Origin: Sipunculus nudus
Lineage: Eukaryota; Annelida; Sipuncula; Golfingiida; Sipunculidae
Assembly (NCBI GenBank): GCA_026874595.1
Contig: CM049312.1
Span: forward strand, 23,863,956-23,927,955
Direction: 5' to 3'
DNA: 64,000 bases
Positions 1-13,266 of this stretch are shown piece after piece. The stretch's first letter is position 1. The number at the start of each line of letters is the position of its first letter. The notes below the pieces were generated by a model that saw only the letters and a list, made by a program, of their open reading frames with translations, was not told where the DNA came from and ran no database searches. The position numbers and the translations under genes were made by a program.

Positions 1-785
1 GAAACTCAACCACCAACTACACCAGTGATTGTCAATGCATTCACTGATTGTCCATTCAGTGTCCATGCATGCTAGTGATGTGTTGTTCATGCTAGTGATG
101 TGTTTTCCATGCTAGTGATGCAGTGTCCATGCTAGTGATGTAGTGTCCATGCTAGTGGTGTAGTGTCCATGCTGTTGATGTAGTATCCATGCTAGTGATG
201 TGTTGTCCATGCTAGTGATGTGTTGTCCATGCTAGTGATGTGTTGTCCATGCTAATGATGTAGTGTCCATGCTAGTGATGTAGTGCCCATGCTAGTGATG
301 AAGTATCCATGCTGTTGATGTAGTATCCATGCTAGTCATGTTGTGTCCATGCTAGTCATGTAGTGTCCATTCTAGCGATGTGTTGTCCATGCTAGTGATG
401 TGTTGTCCATGCTAGTGATGTAGTGTCCATGCTAGTGATGTAGTGTCCATGCTAGTGATGAAGTGCCCAAGTTAGTGATAAAGTGCCCATGCTAGTGATG
501 TGTTGCCCATGCTAGTGATGTGTTGTCCATGCTAGTGATGTGTACTGTCCATGCTAGTGATGTAGTGGCCATGCTAGTGATGTAATGTCCATGCTAGTGA
601 TGTAGTGCCCATGCTAGTGATGTGTTGTCCATGCTAGTGATGCAGTGTCCATGCTAGTGGTGTAGTGTCCATGCTAGTGGTGTAGTGTCCATGCTTGTGA
701 TGTAGTTTCTATGCTAGTGATGTAGTGTCCACGCTAGTGATGTAGTGTCCATGCTAGTGATGAAGTGTCCATGCTAGTGACGTAG
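1..785. repeat. 20-bp minisatellite array
   Basis: About 37 tandem copies of a 20-bp unit close to GTCCATGCTAGTGATGTAGT fill the left edge of the window. Units differ at a few positions (TAGTG, TGTTG, CAGTG, AAGTG variants), and one 22-bp unit near 541 shifts the phase. The array probably continues beyond the left edge. No open reading frame or promoter is visible. Confidence 0.95.
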
Positions 786-1300
786 GACTTATAAAGTCCA
801 GACTTGGACTTAAATTCTAGACTTGAGTCCACATTTTAGGGACTCAAGACTTTTGAAGGTCCTCGACTTAAAGTAATTAAGGACTTCAGAAATTAGTCAG
901 GGTCTACCTAGAATCAAGCAGGGAAACACTCTGCCACATACAATAAAGACTTCAACACATTCACACACTTACAACAGAATATGATGACTACAAAAAAGAC
1001 TATTTTACAAGCTTTAGGTCACCTTTGGCAGTTTAATGTAATTAAAAATAAAAATCATATGAAATATACCATAAAAATTAATACATATGATAAACTGGTT
1101 TCCATATAAATTTTTTTAAAAAAAGGAGATTTGTATTAGACTCAGATTTGGACTTGAGTTCCAGGTGAGTCATACTTAATGAAGGTGGACTAAATGTACT
1201 CAGTGACTTCAGTGACTCAAACCTGAACTCAAGAACCTGGACTCATACATGCACTCAGACTTGGATGTTGTGGACTCAGTTACGTCACTGGTCCATCCAG
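786..1300. repeat. degenerate GACTTGGACTC-rich repeat
   Basis: This stretch repeatedly uses words such as GACTTGGACT, GGACTCAAGACTT and TTGAGTCCA in both orientations, interrupted by unrelated AT-rich sequence at about 900-1130. A related patch occurs at 51,120-51,240. It looks like an old dispersed repeat with internal near-palindromes; I cannot assign it to a family. Confidence 0.5.
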
Positions 1301-1413
1301 TGATTATCCATATACATGTCACTGTTCACTTCATGCCACGGCTTTTTAATCAGTGACTGTTGTGAGAGTTGCCAAACTGCCTTTTTCCAAAGATGTTTTC
1401 CGAGAAGAACATA

Positions 1414-1520
<107 letters not shown>

Positions 1521-1813
1521 TGACCTACTACAGTTACATATTGGAGGTGCATACTGATTATTTGCCTGACATTTACCAGTCACTTGAAAGATAGAATGTC
1601 CTACCTAGCCTGATTAGTTAAAGAAAATGCTGACTGGTCTGAATACCTGATATTTGCGTCACGTTTTCTCAGCAGGTGACAGGTGTGGTAGTATTACAAC
1701 CCATCTAGGAACCATGTGGTGACTTACCACTTTAATCAACTGCAGACAATGAGCCATTCATTCACAGGCCAGGCCCTACTGAGATTTTATTTAAGATATA
1801 TCACACATCATGT

Positions 1814-2215
1814 TAAAGGGACCTATTCCAGCATTTGACTATATTCTTAAATAAAGATAGTCAATTGAACATTTGATAAAATAAGGCCAGCAATGCAGAT
1901 CCCAGCACACAAATCCCATTTGTTTGGTTTATATCCATGTGTTTATACCATGTGGGGGGGGGGCCTGCATGAATTATCCAAACACATTCAACATGGCAAT
2001 CTGATGGTAGGTTAGAAGAACCAGAATGGTGGTGACTCTTTTACTTCCATACATGTATATGCAACCAATCAGCCTATATCACACATTTTTGTTTGTCAAT
2101 ATAAGCCATGTACCATTTTTTGTATTGTTTACCAACACCTTGTAAATAAACATGCTCATATATCTCTCACAGAGGTGTTATAAAACTTTTCTGAACAGGA
2201 ATTTCCTACAGTTCA
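1814..2215 (+). repeat. dispersed repeat family R1, copy 1
   Basis: This segment shares a sequence order with 20,890-21,262 (same strand) and 5,690-5,990 (opposite strand). Shared landmarks are an AAGGGxCC start, AAxAxGGCCAG, GGTTTATATCC...GTTTATA, a G-run, TTGTTTACCAACA with TAAACAxG, and the terminal block GAGGTGTTATAA followed by ACTTTTC and AGGAATTTCC. It has no coding potential. A non-autonomous interspersed element is likely. Confidence 0.6.
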
Positions 2216-3472
2216 ATAATATGTACACAGAGTAAAGCAGGAAATCATGTACACATAAAAAGGCAGGTGAATAGCTGGCTTTAAATGTTATATGTTACAA
2301 AACCCATTAAAATTAGTTGTATAAATGTCAGCAAAAATTCAGACTTCTTATTGGCTTATTTCAAACTGTCATAACATTCATTTCTAAGCTTCAGTCTGGT
2401 ATGATAGGATTGTGGTTTTAACTTACCACAGTTTTCTACTTCGAAACAAGTCTACTTTACAACATGTGAATTAATTTGCATCATTCTGACTGAATCCTGT
2501 CACAATGATGTACCTGAAAAAAACTTACTGCTGTTTTGTCTGTTCCAGGATTTCATTATTGAGAAAAAAAAACACAGTGCTCAGAGGTAATAGACAATGC
2601 TCATGTAATGTATCCAGGACCTGAACATGTTAATCAAGCAAGATTCTACAATATCACAAGACCAGTTGAATCAATTTATCACTGCAAGATCTCCCACCAG
2701 AGCCACTAGACAATTAGGTATTATATGAAACTGAATTGAACAAAACTCTTGTTAATCACCGCAATTTAAACTGTCGTTTCCATGGTGATGTCCTGACACA
2801 GCCATCATCTTCAAGTTAATTGATTATTTTCTCCAGAGACACTTGTCTCCTGAGTCCCATTTGTAATGTTTAAACTGAAGAGGCACCTGCCATCCTATAT
2901 TATAAAATTTGTATAACTAATATTAAATCTTGAATACCGACATATTTCAGGGAACTGCATAATTCTGAGTTCTTCCTGATATTTTTTTTCTTACACCTAG
3001 AGAAAATTTACAATGATTCCCAGTGGTTGAGATGTAAAAGTTATCTAACTAGAAATCTGTTTTTCTTTTCTTGTGAACTGGCAAAAATAAAATAATTATC
3101 TTGCATGTTAAGTTTAACTATAGGGACAGTAAAAAGCCTACAGCAGGGACAATAGAATTAAGAAAGGTGAATAAAATAGATGATCTTTGTCTTTTCTCAG
3201 TTAACGACCATGTTGCAACTTCCACAGCGCCCACATGCCTAAATTGTTAAGACATTAATTAACAAAAAGAGAAATAATACAGAAGCCCTTTTTTGTTTAT
3301 TTTTATTTCAGATGATTTGAACAAACTCTGACTCTTCATATTTACACTGCAAGAAATATCTTACTCAGCTGTTGTTTTACCTAAACCAATTTTTTAAAAG
3401 TTCCTACAGACTGATTTTGCTTAAGGCTCATGGGAATCTTTAGAACTGGAAAATAAATGTAATAAATCTTAC
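2216..3472. other. AT-rich non-coding stretch
   Basis: No gene, RNA or ordered repeat recognised; the sequence is AT-rich with homopolymer runs and no long open frame. Confidence 0.6.
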
Positions 3473-3517
3473 CCTATGAGGCAGTTTTTTGCCCCTTTTG
3501 AGAGCACTTTAGTGAGC
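3473..3517 (-). CDS. candidate 45-nt micro-exon, unrecognised
   Basis: On the minus strand, an acceptor with a pyrimidine tract (CCTCCACTGTTGACAG) is followed 45 nt later by a GTAAGATTT donor. The open phase-2 frame reads LTKVLSKGAKNCLIG. It lies on the same strand as SHPK exon 1 and the candidate exon at 5,553-5,631, but the phases do not join directly and I recognise no family. Short AT-rich exons arise often by chance, so this is weak. Confidence 0.12.
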
Positions 3518-3726
3518 CTGTCAACAGTGGAGGGGTAATGTGTATTTATATAGAAAGTCTTCTACCTCATCATGAAAAGATCTTCAACTGATCTTGTAAG
3601 TAGTCTTCTACTTTAAAAAGAAAAGACAATGCAAATGATGGTTTCATTTGTGCATGAGTGGAAAAAGGAATACTCAAAAACTACATACAGCCTATAGGTG
3701 ATTACGGCTCTCAAATTCCTGGAATT

Positions 3727-4062
3727 TTCAACAATTTCTTTCTTGACCAAGTGTGAACTGACCAAAATATACCCTATAAGCTAACAGGCTTTTTTTCAAG
3801 AAATTCAAAAGTCTACCCAAATACAGCCACACATTTTCCCATGTTTATATTATTGTCTAGGTTGACTGTTTAGGCCATCAATCTTAATTTAATTTCCACC
3901 AATTTCTCACTTGACCAAGAGTGAACTGACAAAAATACCCTCAAATGCTAACAGGCTTTATTCAAGAAATTCATGCATCTACCCAAATACAGCCACATAT
4001 TTTCCCATCTTTATAATATTATCTAGGTTAATTGACTGTAAAGGCCATCCATTTGAAGTTGA
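3727..4062. repeat. tandem duplication, two 168-bp units
   Basis: Two adjacent diverged units share blocks in order: CAATTTCT...CTTGACCAAG, GTGAACTGAC, CTAACAGGCTTT, TCAAGAAATTCA, CTACCCAAATACAGCCACA, TTTTCCCAT and TCTAGGTT. The period is 168 bp, measured between the CTAACAGGC words at 3,780 and 3,948. No coding frame spans both units. Confidence 0.85.
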
Positions 4063-5224
4063 TGCTTCCCTGTCATATTAAGCATTATATTGCATAATTT
4101 TTTTTCCTAATAAGTATAAACTCTCCACCTATCCATTTCACTATTAATTACTTTTTTTCACTCCTCCTATGTGAGGACACCTTCATAATTATAGGTCATC
4201 CAATATTTGAATTCAGGTGTTTACAAAACTGTCATTATTATTCAGTCCTCAACTGCACGTTGCTACTCTCTATATGACGTTTTGATCTTTCATCAATTTA
4301 CCTCATGACAAATAAGCTAAGGACATCCAGATGTCCTAACACAGATTTTCATCTGGTGAAGTTGCTCTTGTATTCCAGCTTGGTAATGACACAGGTCATT
4401 AGCACATTATCCCCAGCAGAGGAACTAAGTTTGCTCTGGTGGGTATTAGGCCATTTTTTAGTGAATAAGCACCCGGTCTCTGCTGATGACATTACGAGCC
4501 AGTGACTGGAGAAGTTAGCAGCTACAAAAAAAAAATCCTAAGATTGATGAAAATTTTCAGCTTCAGTAGAGAGAGGCTTGGCAGCATGTGACTGGAATTA
4601 GTTACTGAAACCTGTACAAAAGAAGCAGTAGTTCCATCAAGAACTAGACTGCCGATATGTCTGCTTGCAGGCTAGCAGTACCAACATCACAATGTTTTCA
4701 ACTGGCTTCAAAGAGGAATTCCAGTTATTTGTAAAAGCATCTTTCATTTGAAGAACAGGTTGTTTTCTGGAAAAATATACATTTGTCATTTTATGAAAAG
4801 GCAGAAGTTTTATACTGACTGTGCATGTAAGTTGTTTGTGACTGGCAAATCAGAACCCAACAGAGTGTCATTAGTGAAGAATTTAAAGATCTTTTATTCA
4901 CATTACAACAAACCAAATTTTAATTCACTAGATTTTTTTTTTGCTTTAACTGCTCAGAATACCACTTGTTTCATGGCCAATGAAGTAAAAATATAAAGAT
5001 TCTTTAATTTAACTTCTTCTCAAGTATTTTTGAAATTTAGGCTAATATTATGTTGATTTTTTAAAGAATCACATAAAATGCAACAGTATTAAAAACACAT
5101 ACTGACAATATGTGGGAGTGGCCAAAACTACATGTACACTTCCCTTCTTTTCTCTTGTGAAAATGTCTTTATTTCGTTTCTTACCAAACTTACAATTTTA
5201 AATAAACAAAGATTTAATGCTGCA

Positions 5225-5450
5225 CCTATGGGCCCTTGGAGTGTAATCAACCCTATTGCTGGGTTTAATTCCACTGAAAGGTGCACATATTTGTGTGTGA
5301 GACCCAGCCATTGGGCACAGCCTTCCCATTAGGCTGCACCCTGGGTGGGGGACAACTGTGAAAAAAACTCACCACCACAGCTGAGATTTGAAATAACATT
5401 CTCCTGGCTTTGAGTCCTGTGCTCTACCCCTGATCATCAGAAGTCAGTTC
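5225..5450 (-). repeat. tRNA-derived SINE, old truncated copy
   Basis: This is a diverged minus-strand copy of the SINE at 16,662-17,068. On the reverse strand a damaged tRNA-like head (GGGGTAGAGC-like A box, AAATCTCAGCTG in place of the B-box region) leads into the same core: AGTTTTTTTCACAGT, CCCACCCAGGGTG, TGGGC, GTGCACCTTT and a GGGTCxxAACACC-like block. The 3' part with the purine-rich tail is missing. Confidence 0.75.
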
Positions 5451-5552
5451 AACCTGAACCTCAGACAGTAACTGTATATATCAAAATCACAAGATTTTAT
5501 GTAATCTCAAAGCAGCAAGCAACAGATGATGAAGAAACTGATGAATTCTTAC

Positions 5553-5631
5553 CTTCTCTAAAAATTTTAACATTCATGATGGACAACCCTGAGGCATCGC
5601 AGTGATAAAGCCAGCTTTCTGCGTATCTTTC
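5553..5631 (-). CDS. candidate internal exon, unrecognised protein
   Basis: The minus strand has a good acceptor (TATAAATTCTTATAG), 79 nt of sequence, and a strong donor (GTAAGAATTC). Only one frame is open. It encodes ERYAESWLYHCDASGLS followed by IMNVKIFRE, entering in phase 0 and leaving in phase 1. The mix of Trp, Tyr, Cys and charged residues looks more protein-like than the surrounding AT-rich sequence. I do not recognise the family, and it does not match the SHPK region that should follow exon 1, so it would belong to another gene or be fortuitous. Confidence 0.22.
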
Positions 5632-5689
5632 CTATAAGAATTTATATATATATATATAGTATGTGATTTCTTGATAACTCTGCATACAA

Positions 5690-5990
5690 ATTAATGAAAT
5701 CTGGGAAATTCCTGTAAAGAACTGTTCTAATAACACCTCTGTGACATATGTATTAGCTTGTTTATCTACAAGCTGTTAGTATACACAGCAATGTTGACAA
5801 ATGGTAAAACCTTGTAATCTAAAGTGTTTGGTTGCATATATGTGTAGAACCTGAAGTGTTACTTTTATATAGTCGCAGAACTGATTTGTCTGACTTGCTG
5901 CAAGATGTCCTTGTTTAATGTGAATGGATATCTTGGCATGGCAATAACCAGTTATAAACAGTGGATGGAAACGTAATAAACTTTCTGGCT
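5690..5990 (-). repeat. dispersed repeat family R1, copy 2
   Basis: Reverse-complement copy of the R1 repeat at 1,814 and 20,890. It reads GGAAATTCCTGTAAAGAAC then TAACACCTCTGTGA from left to right, then TTTATCTACAAGC, AGCAATGTTGACAAATGG, and further right the ACTTGC and GATGTCCTTGTTTAA words that match copy 3 in reverse. The far (5') end is not clear. Confidence 0.6.
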
Positions 5991-5999
5991 TTCTAGCCT

Positions 6000-8188
6000 A
6001 TTTTTATACAAGGGATTGTGCACTACTGAGCCACAACACCTGTCAATTATGAGATGCCCTGACTGACATGGCCCAGGAAAGGCAATGCAAAGTCCTGCTT
6101 GCTGAAACATGTTATGGCTCACACTGTTTTATGTGTGTCATTTCAGTTGAGGCCTCTGAACGTATCATATAGATCTGTTCTGACAGGTTAATCAATGAAT
6201 TTACATTTGGCCCTTGGACCATATTGTCCATCCAGTAGAGATATATCATATATATGTGTATGTGAATACTCTACCTGCACTGAGTACCTAAGTAGGCAAG
6301 TGATTATTTAAAGGATATAATCAGGAGCAATATTATACCTATTCTTTCACACTATCAGTTCACTTTTGCTTCACACAAATGTTTTCAGACAAAAAAATCC
6401 CAGCACACATGGTCTCTGTATGTATTTTTGAACTGTTTAACACCATGTTATGGCTTTGCATTTTGGTAAACTTAGTCCATGTGTGTCTGTTTTAAATAAC
6501 AAGGACATGTGACCAATGGTCCAATTTTGCGCATGCGCAGCTGGTTGTGTATCAAGTTCCAAGCCTGAGTCATGTGTGGTTCAGCCACTGGGAACATGTA
6601 TTACATTTTTTGGGCCCAATCGACCAGGGCATTTCATGATAGACAGGTGTTCTGACTAAGCGATGCTCACATCCCCACGCATTGAGTTTATGTTGACGCT
6701 TGTGATTGCACCTGGTCCACTGTTTTTAACACTTGTGTACAGAAGTAAGCCTGAATAGTTTCAGGGCAATATTTTGGCAGGTACCAATCTATTTTAAAGA
6801 GAAGACCCCATTTTTAATGTTAATTCAACATGATTAGGGCTCTTTAAGTGACAATCTTTAACAAATTAAATGTCAATAAACTGACAGGTATGATTCTGTG
6901 TATACCTACACCAGGGGACAATTTACACTTCATAACAAAAGCACAGTTCAGTATAGTGGCTCTGATTACATAATCAATACTGAATGATACATTGTACACT
7001 CAATACTGAATGAAACGATTCGTACACTCAATATGGAATGATACATTGTACACTTACTATCAACTTTTCATACAAAGCATCTATAAATAACACATACCAT
7101 GCTGTTAGATACACAATGGTGTTAACAATAAAACAGTCATCTGTTGGTAATATAAGAGACCTGCCAACACACATATAACTAAGATAATAGCATGTGCACA
7201 GGCTGGTGAGTGGGAAATATCTTTTTTGAAGAGTTTGAATAATTAAAAAGTGTGGGAAGCAATACATTTAGTACTAGAACAATTCCCACACCCATGTTTC
7301 ATATACCAGTAGATCTATACTGTAAGTTTAACTTATTGTGTCTGAAACTCAATGCCATGTAAAAATCTGTGTGCTGCTCATGTACAACACTAAATCCTCA
7401 CATTTCTTCACAGCAGTTGTGGATAAAAAAAGGTATATATGCTGCAAGGGGATGAACTGCCATACATAAATAATGGTATTTACCTTACAGATAGTCAGTG
7501 GGAAAATGATGAACTTTTCAGTATACCACTTTAGTGTTAGCCAAAATCAATATCAGGGGTAAGACATTGAGACATGCATACCTGTCAAGGGCCAAAACTC
7601 AAAAATAGTTAACCTATGATTCCCAACATTCTCAAACTATTCAAAACCCTTAAAATTTTGTTGAAATGAATGAATACATACTTTTGTTTCAGAGAGGTCA
7701 TGTTCCTATGTTCCTAAGTATGTCACCGTAAAGTATGTTCCCCAGAACTGTTTTGTTTACAATTCAAGAATAGTAACAGACATTGGTGTTGAATATAAAA
7801 TATAAAAATAACAAATGGTGGATGTGTTCATTTGTGAGGTATAACATAAACATGACCCTTGCATAGATATAAAATAAGTAATAAAAAAAATTTAGATTTT
7901 GACAGTTGAAGGTATGATGGCATTTCCTCAAAATATTCCAAAGTATATAACTTTTAAAAAATCTAACTACATCATAACATACTCTTCCACAAATACAATG
8001 TTCTTAGCTGAACAATGTTAAAATGGATTTTCATATCAATATAAGTTAATTTCCTGGGGAATATTGAGAGCACAGGGGAACATAGGCAATGGGAACATAA
8101 GTACTAGGGAACATAAGTACTACTACTAGAGAACATAAGTAATAGGGAACACATGAGGTATGTTAATTAGTGCTTCAGATACTCTTAC
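6000..8188. other. non-coding stretch
   Basis: No gene recognised. A run of GAACATAAGTACTA-like short repeats occurs at about 8,075-8,155, and imperfect TACACTCAATACTGAATGAAAC repeats at about 6,980-7,055. Confidence 0.5.
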
Positions 8189-8239
8189 CACGAGAACAAA
8201 ACCTGACCAAACGTATAGCACCAATGTGGATAAAATTTT
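8189..8239 (-). CDS. candidate 51-nt exon, ambiguous frame
   Basis: On the minus strand an acceptor (TATATACATTTTAG) and a donor (GTAAGAGTA) enclose 51 nt open in all three frames. The phase-1 frame reads NFIHIGAIRLVRFCSR; the phase-0 frame reads KILSTLVLYVWSGFVLV. No frame can be preferred and no family is recognised. It is recorded only because splice signals are good on both sides. Confidence 0.1.
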
Positions 8240-11200
8240 CTAAAATGTATATAAATGTTGAGAGAAATATGAAATTATTCAGACAAGGTACATGAGAAAT
8301 TGAGTCCAATGACCTTCATAAACTTGGGTTAATCTTCTCAGGCGGGGTTTAACTCAGGTCAAATTAATTAGCAGAGCTTCTTAGAAGAGAAAAAAAATCT
8401 CTATGAGATCAAGCAAGGCAGCTGTAAGCATGTGTTCTCCTTATAATGAAGCCCTTAAGCCGAGGCACCATGATTACAGAAGCCAGCCTTCCAAATGGTG
8501 GTCAGAGTTTAATTTTGTAGGAGCCATATTCCAGGCTTCAGATTGAGGAGAACCTATTAATAGATGGAGCAACACCACCTGAAAATCTGCCAGATCAAAT
8601 CTGAATTGCTCAGCCGGGAGATCTTTAATGTTGTTCTATATTTACCCTTACTCAGGATATTGATGTGTTTAGGTCAGCTCCAAGTAAACCCAGGTACTGG
8701 CACTTTTTTAAACGACCAGATTTTCAAAAAAGTTAGGAAATACCCACCTGAGGATTGAGGTTAATGCTTCCTTTTTTTGTGATGACAGATGGCTTTCACA
8801 TCCAAGAGGTTTTTAACATGACTCTGCACATTATGTCTCATGCTTAGATCTAGGGTTCATGTGTAACATCAAGTAAGTTGGGCCTAGTTCATAAAATATA
8901 AAAATATACATGTATCAACATATTTTTTTGGTATCAAATAAAAAAACAAGCAAATTCGTGGAATTTATGTCCCCCACTTCTGCCTCTTGTTATTCTAAAT
9001 TATTAATGATATTAATGCTTGTCTTCTCAATGTTTTAGTTTTTATTTTCCTTTGAAGATGTCTCCATGTCATAAATGTTGTTCTGAATTGGGAACAAAAG
9101 GATAATTTTGTTTTTGTTTTGGAGCTGGTGATAAATTTTCAGACAGACACTCCTAAACCAATCCCAACTGAGGTATGCATGAGAGCAAACACTGACTTCA
9201 ATTTGAATGAAATCAGATAATATTTTGGAAAGTGATTGCACAGAAACAAAAATCTGACTGACGGACAGACAGAGGATCAGACAGACACAACCAAATGTTC
9301 CCTGTTCCGTGGAAGTAGGGGACAATAAAAATACTGTGCAATATATCCTGAAAATTAGCTGAATAATGTTGAATAATGTGAAAGGGCTCAAGGAATGAAC
9401 CAACTGGAATATGGCTAAAAAAAAATTCAATCTGAAATAAAATGTTCTCTCTCTTAAACTGTGAGTTTACTGTGCATAATTTTGAGTGCTCAGGGCTTTC
9501 ATTTAGAAGAATATTTGAAGTGTCCGGGATGCTCAGACCAAAATGTTTGAGAGTCTCATCTGAGTTTGGTACATGTGTCCATATTGGAGATAATATGTGA
9601 AACAAGATTAGTATATTTTTGTATATGTTATGTCACTATCGTATAATTTTTTATTAAAAATCATGTCATTTTATGACTACTTGATTAAAGTGAACTGAAA
9701 GGGTTAGTTTTCAGCACAGTGTTTATACAAGTATTACAACTGACCAGTTTGTTTGAGACAGCTGCTACAATGGCACTGTTTGATCCTCCCTGTGCTACAA
9801 TCTAAAATTTGTGTATCCCATCAGATGCACTGACCCCAATTGCAAACAAGAGCCAAGCATCCAAAAGAGATTTTGAGCATCACAGACATTTATCCCTGTA
9901 TTCCTGAAAGCCCCAAGTGCTATAGATAGTGGATATTGTATTTGTTAACTGACCAACAAAAAAATTAGGTGCGATATGCAATAAGGTGAAAATTTAGTCC
10001 TATTATGGTAAAGGATTGAATGAAACTTAGGCAGACGGGCTTGCAATGTATTAAATCTGGATTTCATGATGGGGTATATTTAATGTTCTGTGGTTTTGAG
10101 CTGAACATATTCTCCCTGGATTCAGGTCTTGTGTGGACTTTTGTCAATAAATTCTGTGTATCAATAATACAACATGACAATGACAGGTAACACTGCCTGT
10201 TTTTCAATTTTTTCCCCTCAAGACCAAAACATAATTAAATTATTCTGCATGATGTACAGGCTGACACAACAAATCTCTGCCTTGATGCTCTCAAACATTG
10301 TTCTATTACATAGTACAACACACCAATCCCAGGTCAGATCCAAAGTAAAGCTGCCCCATAATACTGATGAATAGCTATATCATAATGAAACAGCTATATC
10401 TAACAATGGTATATAGTCCTCTGAATTAATTATTATATGATTTGGTCATTTAGATAACTCCTAATGTTTTATGGGGTTTTTTTTAAATGTAAAAAAACTA
10501 GGTTGAGTTCTCAGGCTCTTTTTTCAGAAAAAAAGTGCGGGAGGGCTATTTTTTTGTTTACCATTTTTTGTATGTTACAGTTTAAATGTCATATGATCAG
10601 GGAAAAGCATGATAATAACAGAATTGTTTTGCTAAACAAGTAAAAGCACTACATAACAACGAAAATCTTATCAAGATTGTACCATTTTATCTTCTTGAAA
10701 GAAATGTCCAAGTTTCTATTGAAAATGAAAATCAAAATTTTTTATGCAGGAGGGGGGGGGGGGGGGTGTTAAAATTGACATGTATGGTGGCTGCTAACCC
10801 TACCTTTTCTTTGTCTTACCTTACTTTTTTATCCTTACCACTTCACCCTCAACAAAATTTCATAAAAATCTGAACCAAAAATTATTCTTAAAATTGCACA
10901 CAGACAAACAATTGTTTTTTTAATTAAAGAATAAGGAAAATTTGACAACAGGCCTGGGCTGGTCTGTGCTGACAGGCAGCCTGAGTTTGCATGTGGTCGT
11001 GATTTATAAACGTAAATACAGGCAAACAGCCTTCCTGGGGGATAATCGCCCTCACTTATCACAACAAAAACCAATAGCCAGTCCCTGAGTGGTTGCATCA
11101 TTCACATTCAAAACCTTAATTCTGGCTGACAGGCAGCAGCCAAACCAGACAGCTTGAGGTTCCGGCCACGCCCTGGACAGGAGATGCTGGTTTAATGAAG

Positions 11201-13224
11201 AAGAAGTGGTGTTTTTATCTGCAAACTAAGTAATAAATTTGACATCCTATACATTTTAACGCCCTTGTAATTATGAATCCGCTGACAACTAAAGCATTGT
11301 TCTAACAAAAAGCATAATTCAAACCAACACATTTCATTCTAGAAAGTTCTGTAAGTTCATGGAAAAATATTTCTTATCACTGTAGAGCCAATTTAAGAGC
11401 ATTACACATACTGTAGTTGCATTCATATTTGCGGAGTTAACATTTCATAATTTTCACCTCTTAAGTATTTCACGAGGGTTATGTTTGTGCAGCCAAACAA
11501 TACGAAAGACCTAAACACCATTTTTAACCCAATACACCATATAACCATTATTATCTGAATCAATTATATCAAATTATGTGCTAAAAATCTTATAATTAAC
11601 AAAAATATTGTTTGTTAATTGCAGAAAATTGGAAAGATCTGTTATCATTTAAAATATTAATCTTTGAACATACATAATATAATTTTCCATATTGTGAACC
11701 TCTGACTCTTCATTGTTGTCTTTGGTGATGGGTCCCCTTATTCACAAATGTTTTGTTATTTCCATAATTAAGTCCCCTTTCATGAATATAGCCAATTTTA
11801 AACCCTTGCAAATGAAAAGGCAACTAGAGTACTTCAATCTGATTACCACTGTAAAATGGTCAAATGATTGACAGTAAATTGAAACCAGAGGTCTGTAACT
11901 GAATATGTTGCATGGGAAGTCTTACCCCATCACTAGTATACCTGCACCTCAAATTCCTGTAACCCAATAAATGGATTTTTTAAACTTCTGAAGCATGTAT
12001 GACCTTGGCCTAGGATTCAGAGTGGTATTAACAAGTATGATCAAATGTTTCTATTATACCACATTTCCTACAATTAATTCCTAGAAACTTTAAACTATTT
12101 CACCCAGGTATTGTCCAGGATTCCTGGGTTATTAAGCCCTAATTCCTACTGATAAGCGTGATGTTAAAGTGTAAGTGGTAAATGGCTCCTTTCAAACAGG
12201 GGTGATGTGTTCATGCATAGCCACTTGCTACCAATATTCACAAGATGTGTGTACATATATCTTGAGATATCATATCAGAAAGACATTAGGCATGGGTCCT
12301 GCTTGAAGAAAGCAAATGAAAATGGCAATAAAGCTGGATAATAAACTGGGCAAAACCTGGATCAACCTTGGTAAAATACTTTTAACTCAGGATTTACAAT
12401 AAGGGTTTGGTTAAAAAAGGTTTTACCTAAGTCAAATGTGAACCCTGCAATATACAGGACAATAAGACAAAGCGTTCTCCTTACAGCCTCATAGTTTTTA
12501 TTTGAAGTACACGTCATGAGTGCTAGAATACTGTTGCCATTGACTGTAACACTTAATCTTGCAGTGCTGGATCTTCAGGCAGTCCTTTTATTGATGTCTT
12601 GATGGGTATTGTGTTGCCAGTATTTATACCACACACATTTTCTCTTGAAATACGATCTCAAGATTGATTATTGTTGCCACTGATTTTCTACGGAGGTGGT
12701 AATGGTTGACTGGTGACTCAGTCAGGCCACAGAAAAACAAGGACGATTCTAAATGAACTGAACTACCACTGAACAAATCAGCCATAGACAAACCTTACAT
12801 TAACAGCTTAAATCTAACTCTACATTGTTAAAAAAGAAGCTATCAGATAAACTAGCTGCCTTGATCCCAAAGCTAAACTCATCAATTGAAAAGTGCTAAC
12901 CAAAAATGCATATAAAGGAATTCCTTGCGCAATGAGGGATTCACATGCAAATCAGACAGTCCTTTGTTTGATCATTATTTCTTTATTAATGCTAATCAAT
13001 TAAGCAGCTGAAAATAATGCTTACACCTGACTGTAATACAATTACTGTAATTATATAAACAAATTTAAGAAATTCTCCAAGCAATGGTTAATTCCCAAGT
13101 TCCATGGGAATTAAAATGTTCTAAGTTGCATGTGTAGTATTACGTGGCATGTCAATGCCCTTCGAGAAATAACCTTCGATTACCTTCGAATATCCTGATT
13201 GGGAGTGACTGAGTCAAATTTGAC

Positions 13225-13228
<4 letters not shown>
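8240..13228. other. non-coding stretch
   Basis: About 5 kb with no recognised gene. Open frames such as those at 9,035-9,605 are low-complexity, hydrophobic and unlike any family I know. A poly-G run lies at 10,750-10,768. No RNA gene or mobile element boundary was identified. Confidence 0.5.

Positions 13229-13263
<35 letters not shown>
13228..13263. repeat. (TACA)n/(TA)n microsatellite
   Basis: ACATACATACATA passes into about 15 TA dinucleotides. Confidence 0.9.

Positions 13264-13266
<3 letters not shown>

Noticed and set aside
9035-9605. Two overlapping 130-codon minus-strand frames
   Set aside because: Phe/Leu/Ile-rich composition without motifs, no convincing splice sites, AT-rich context; likely chance.
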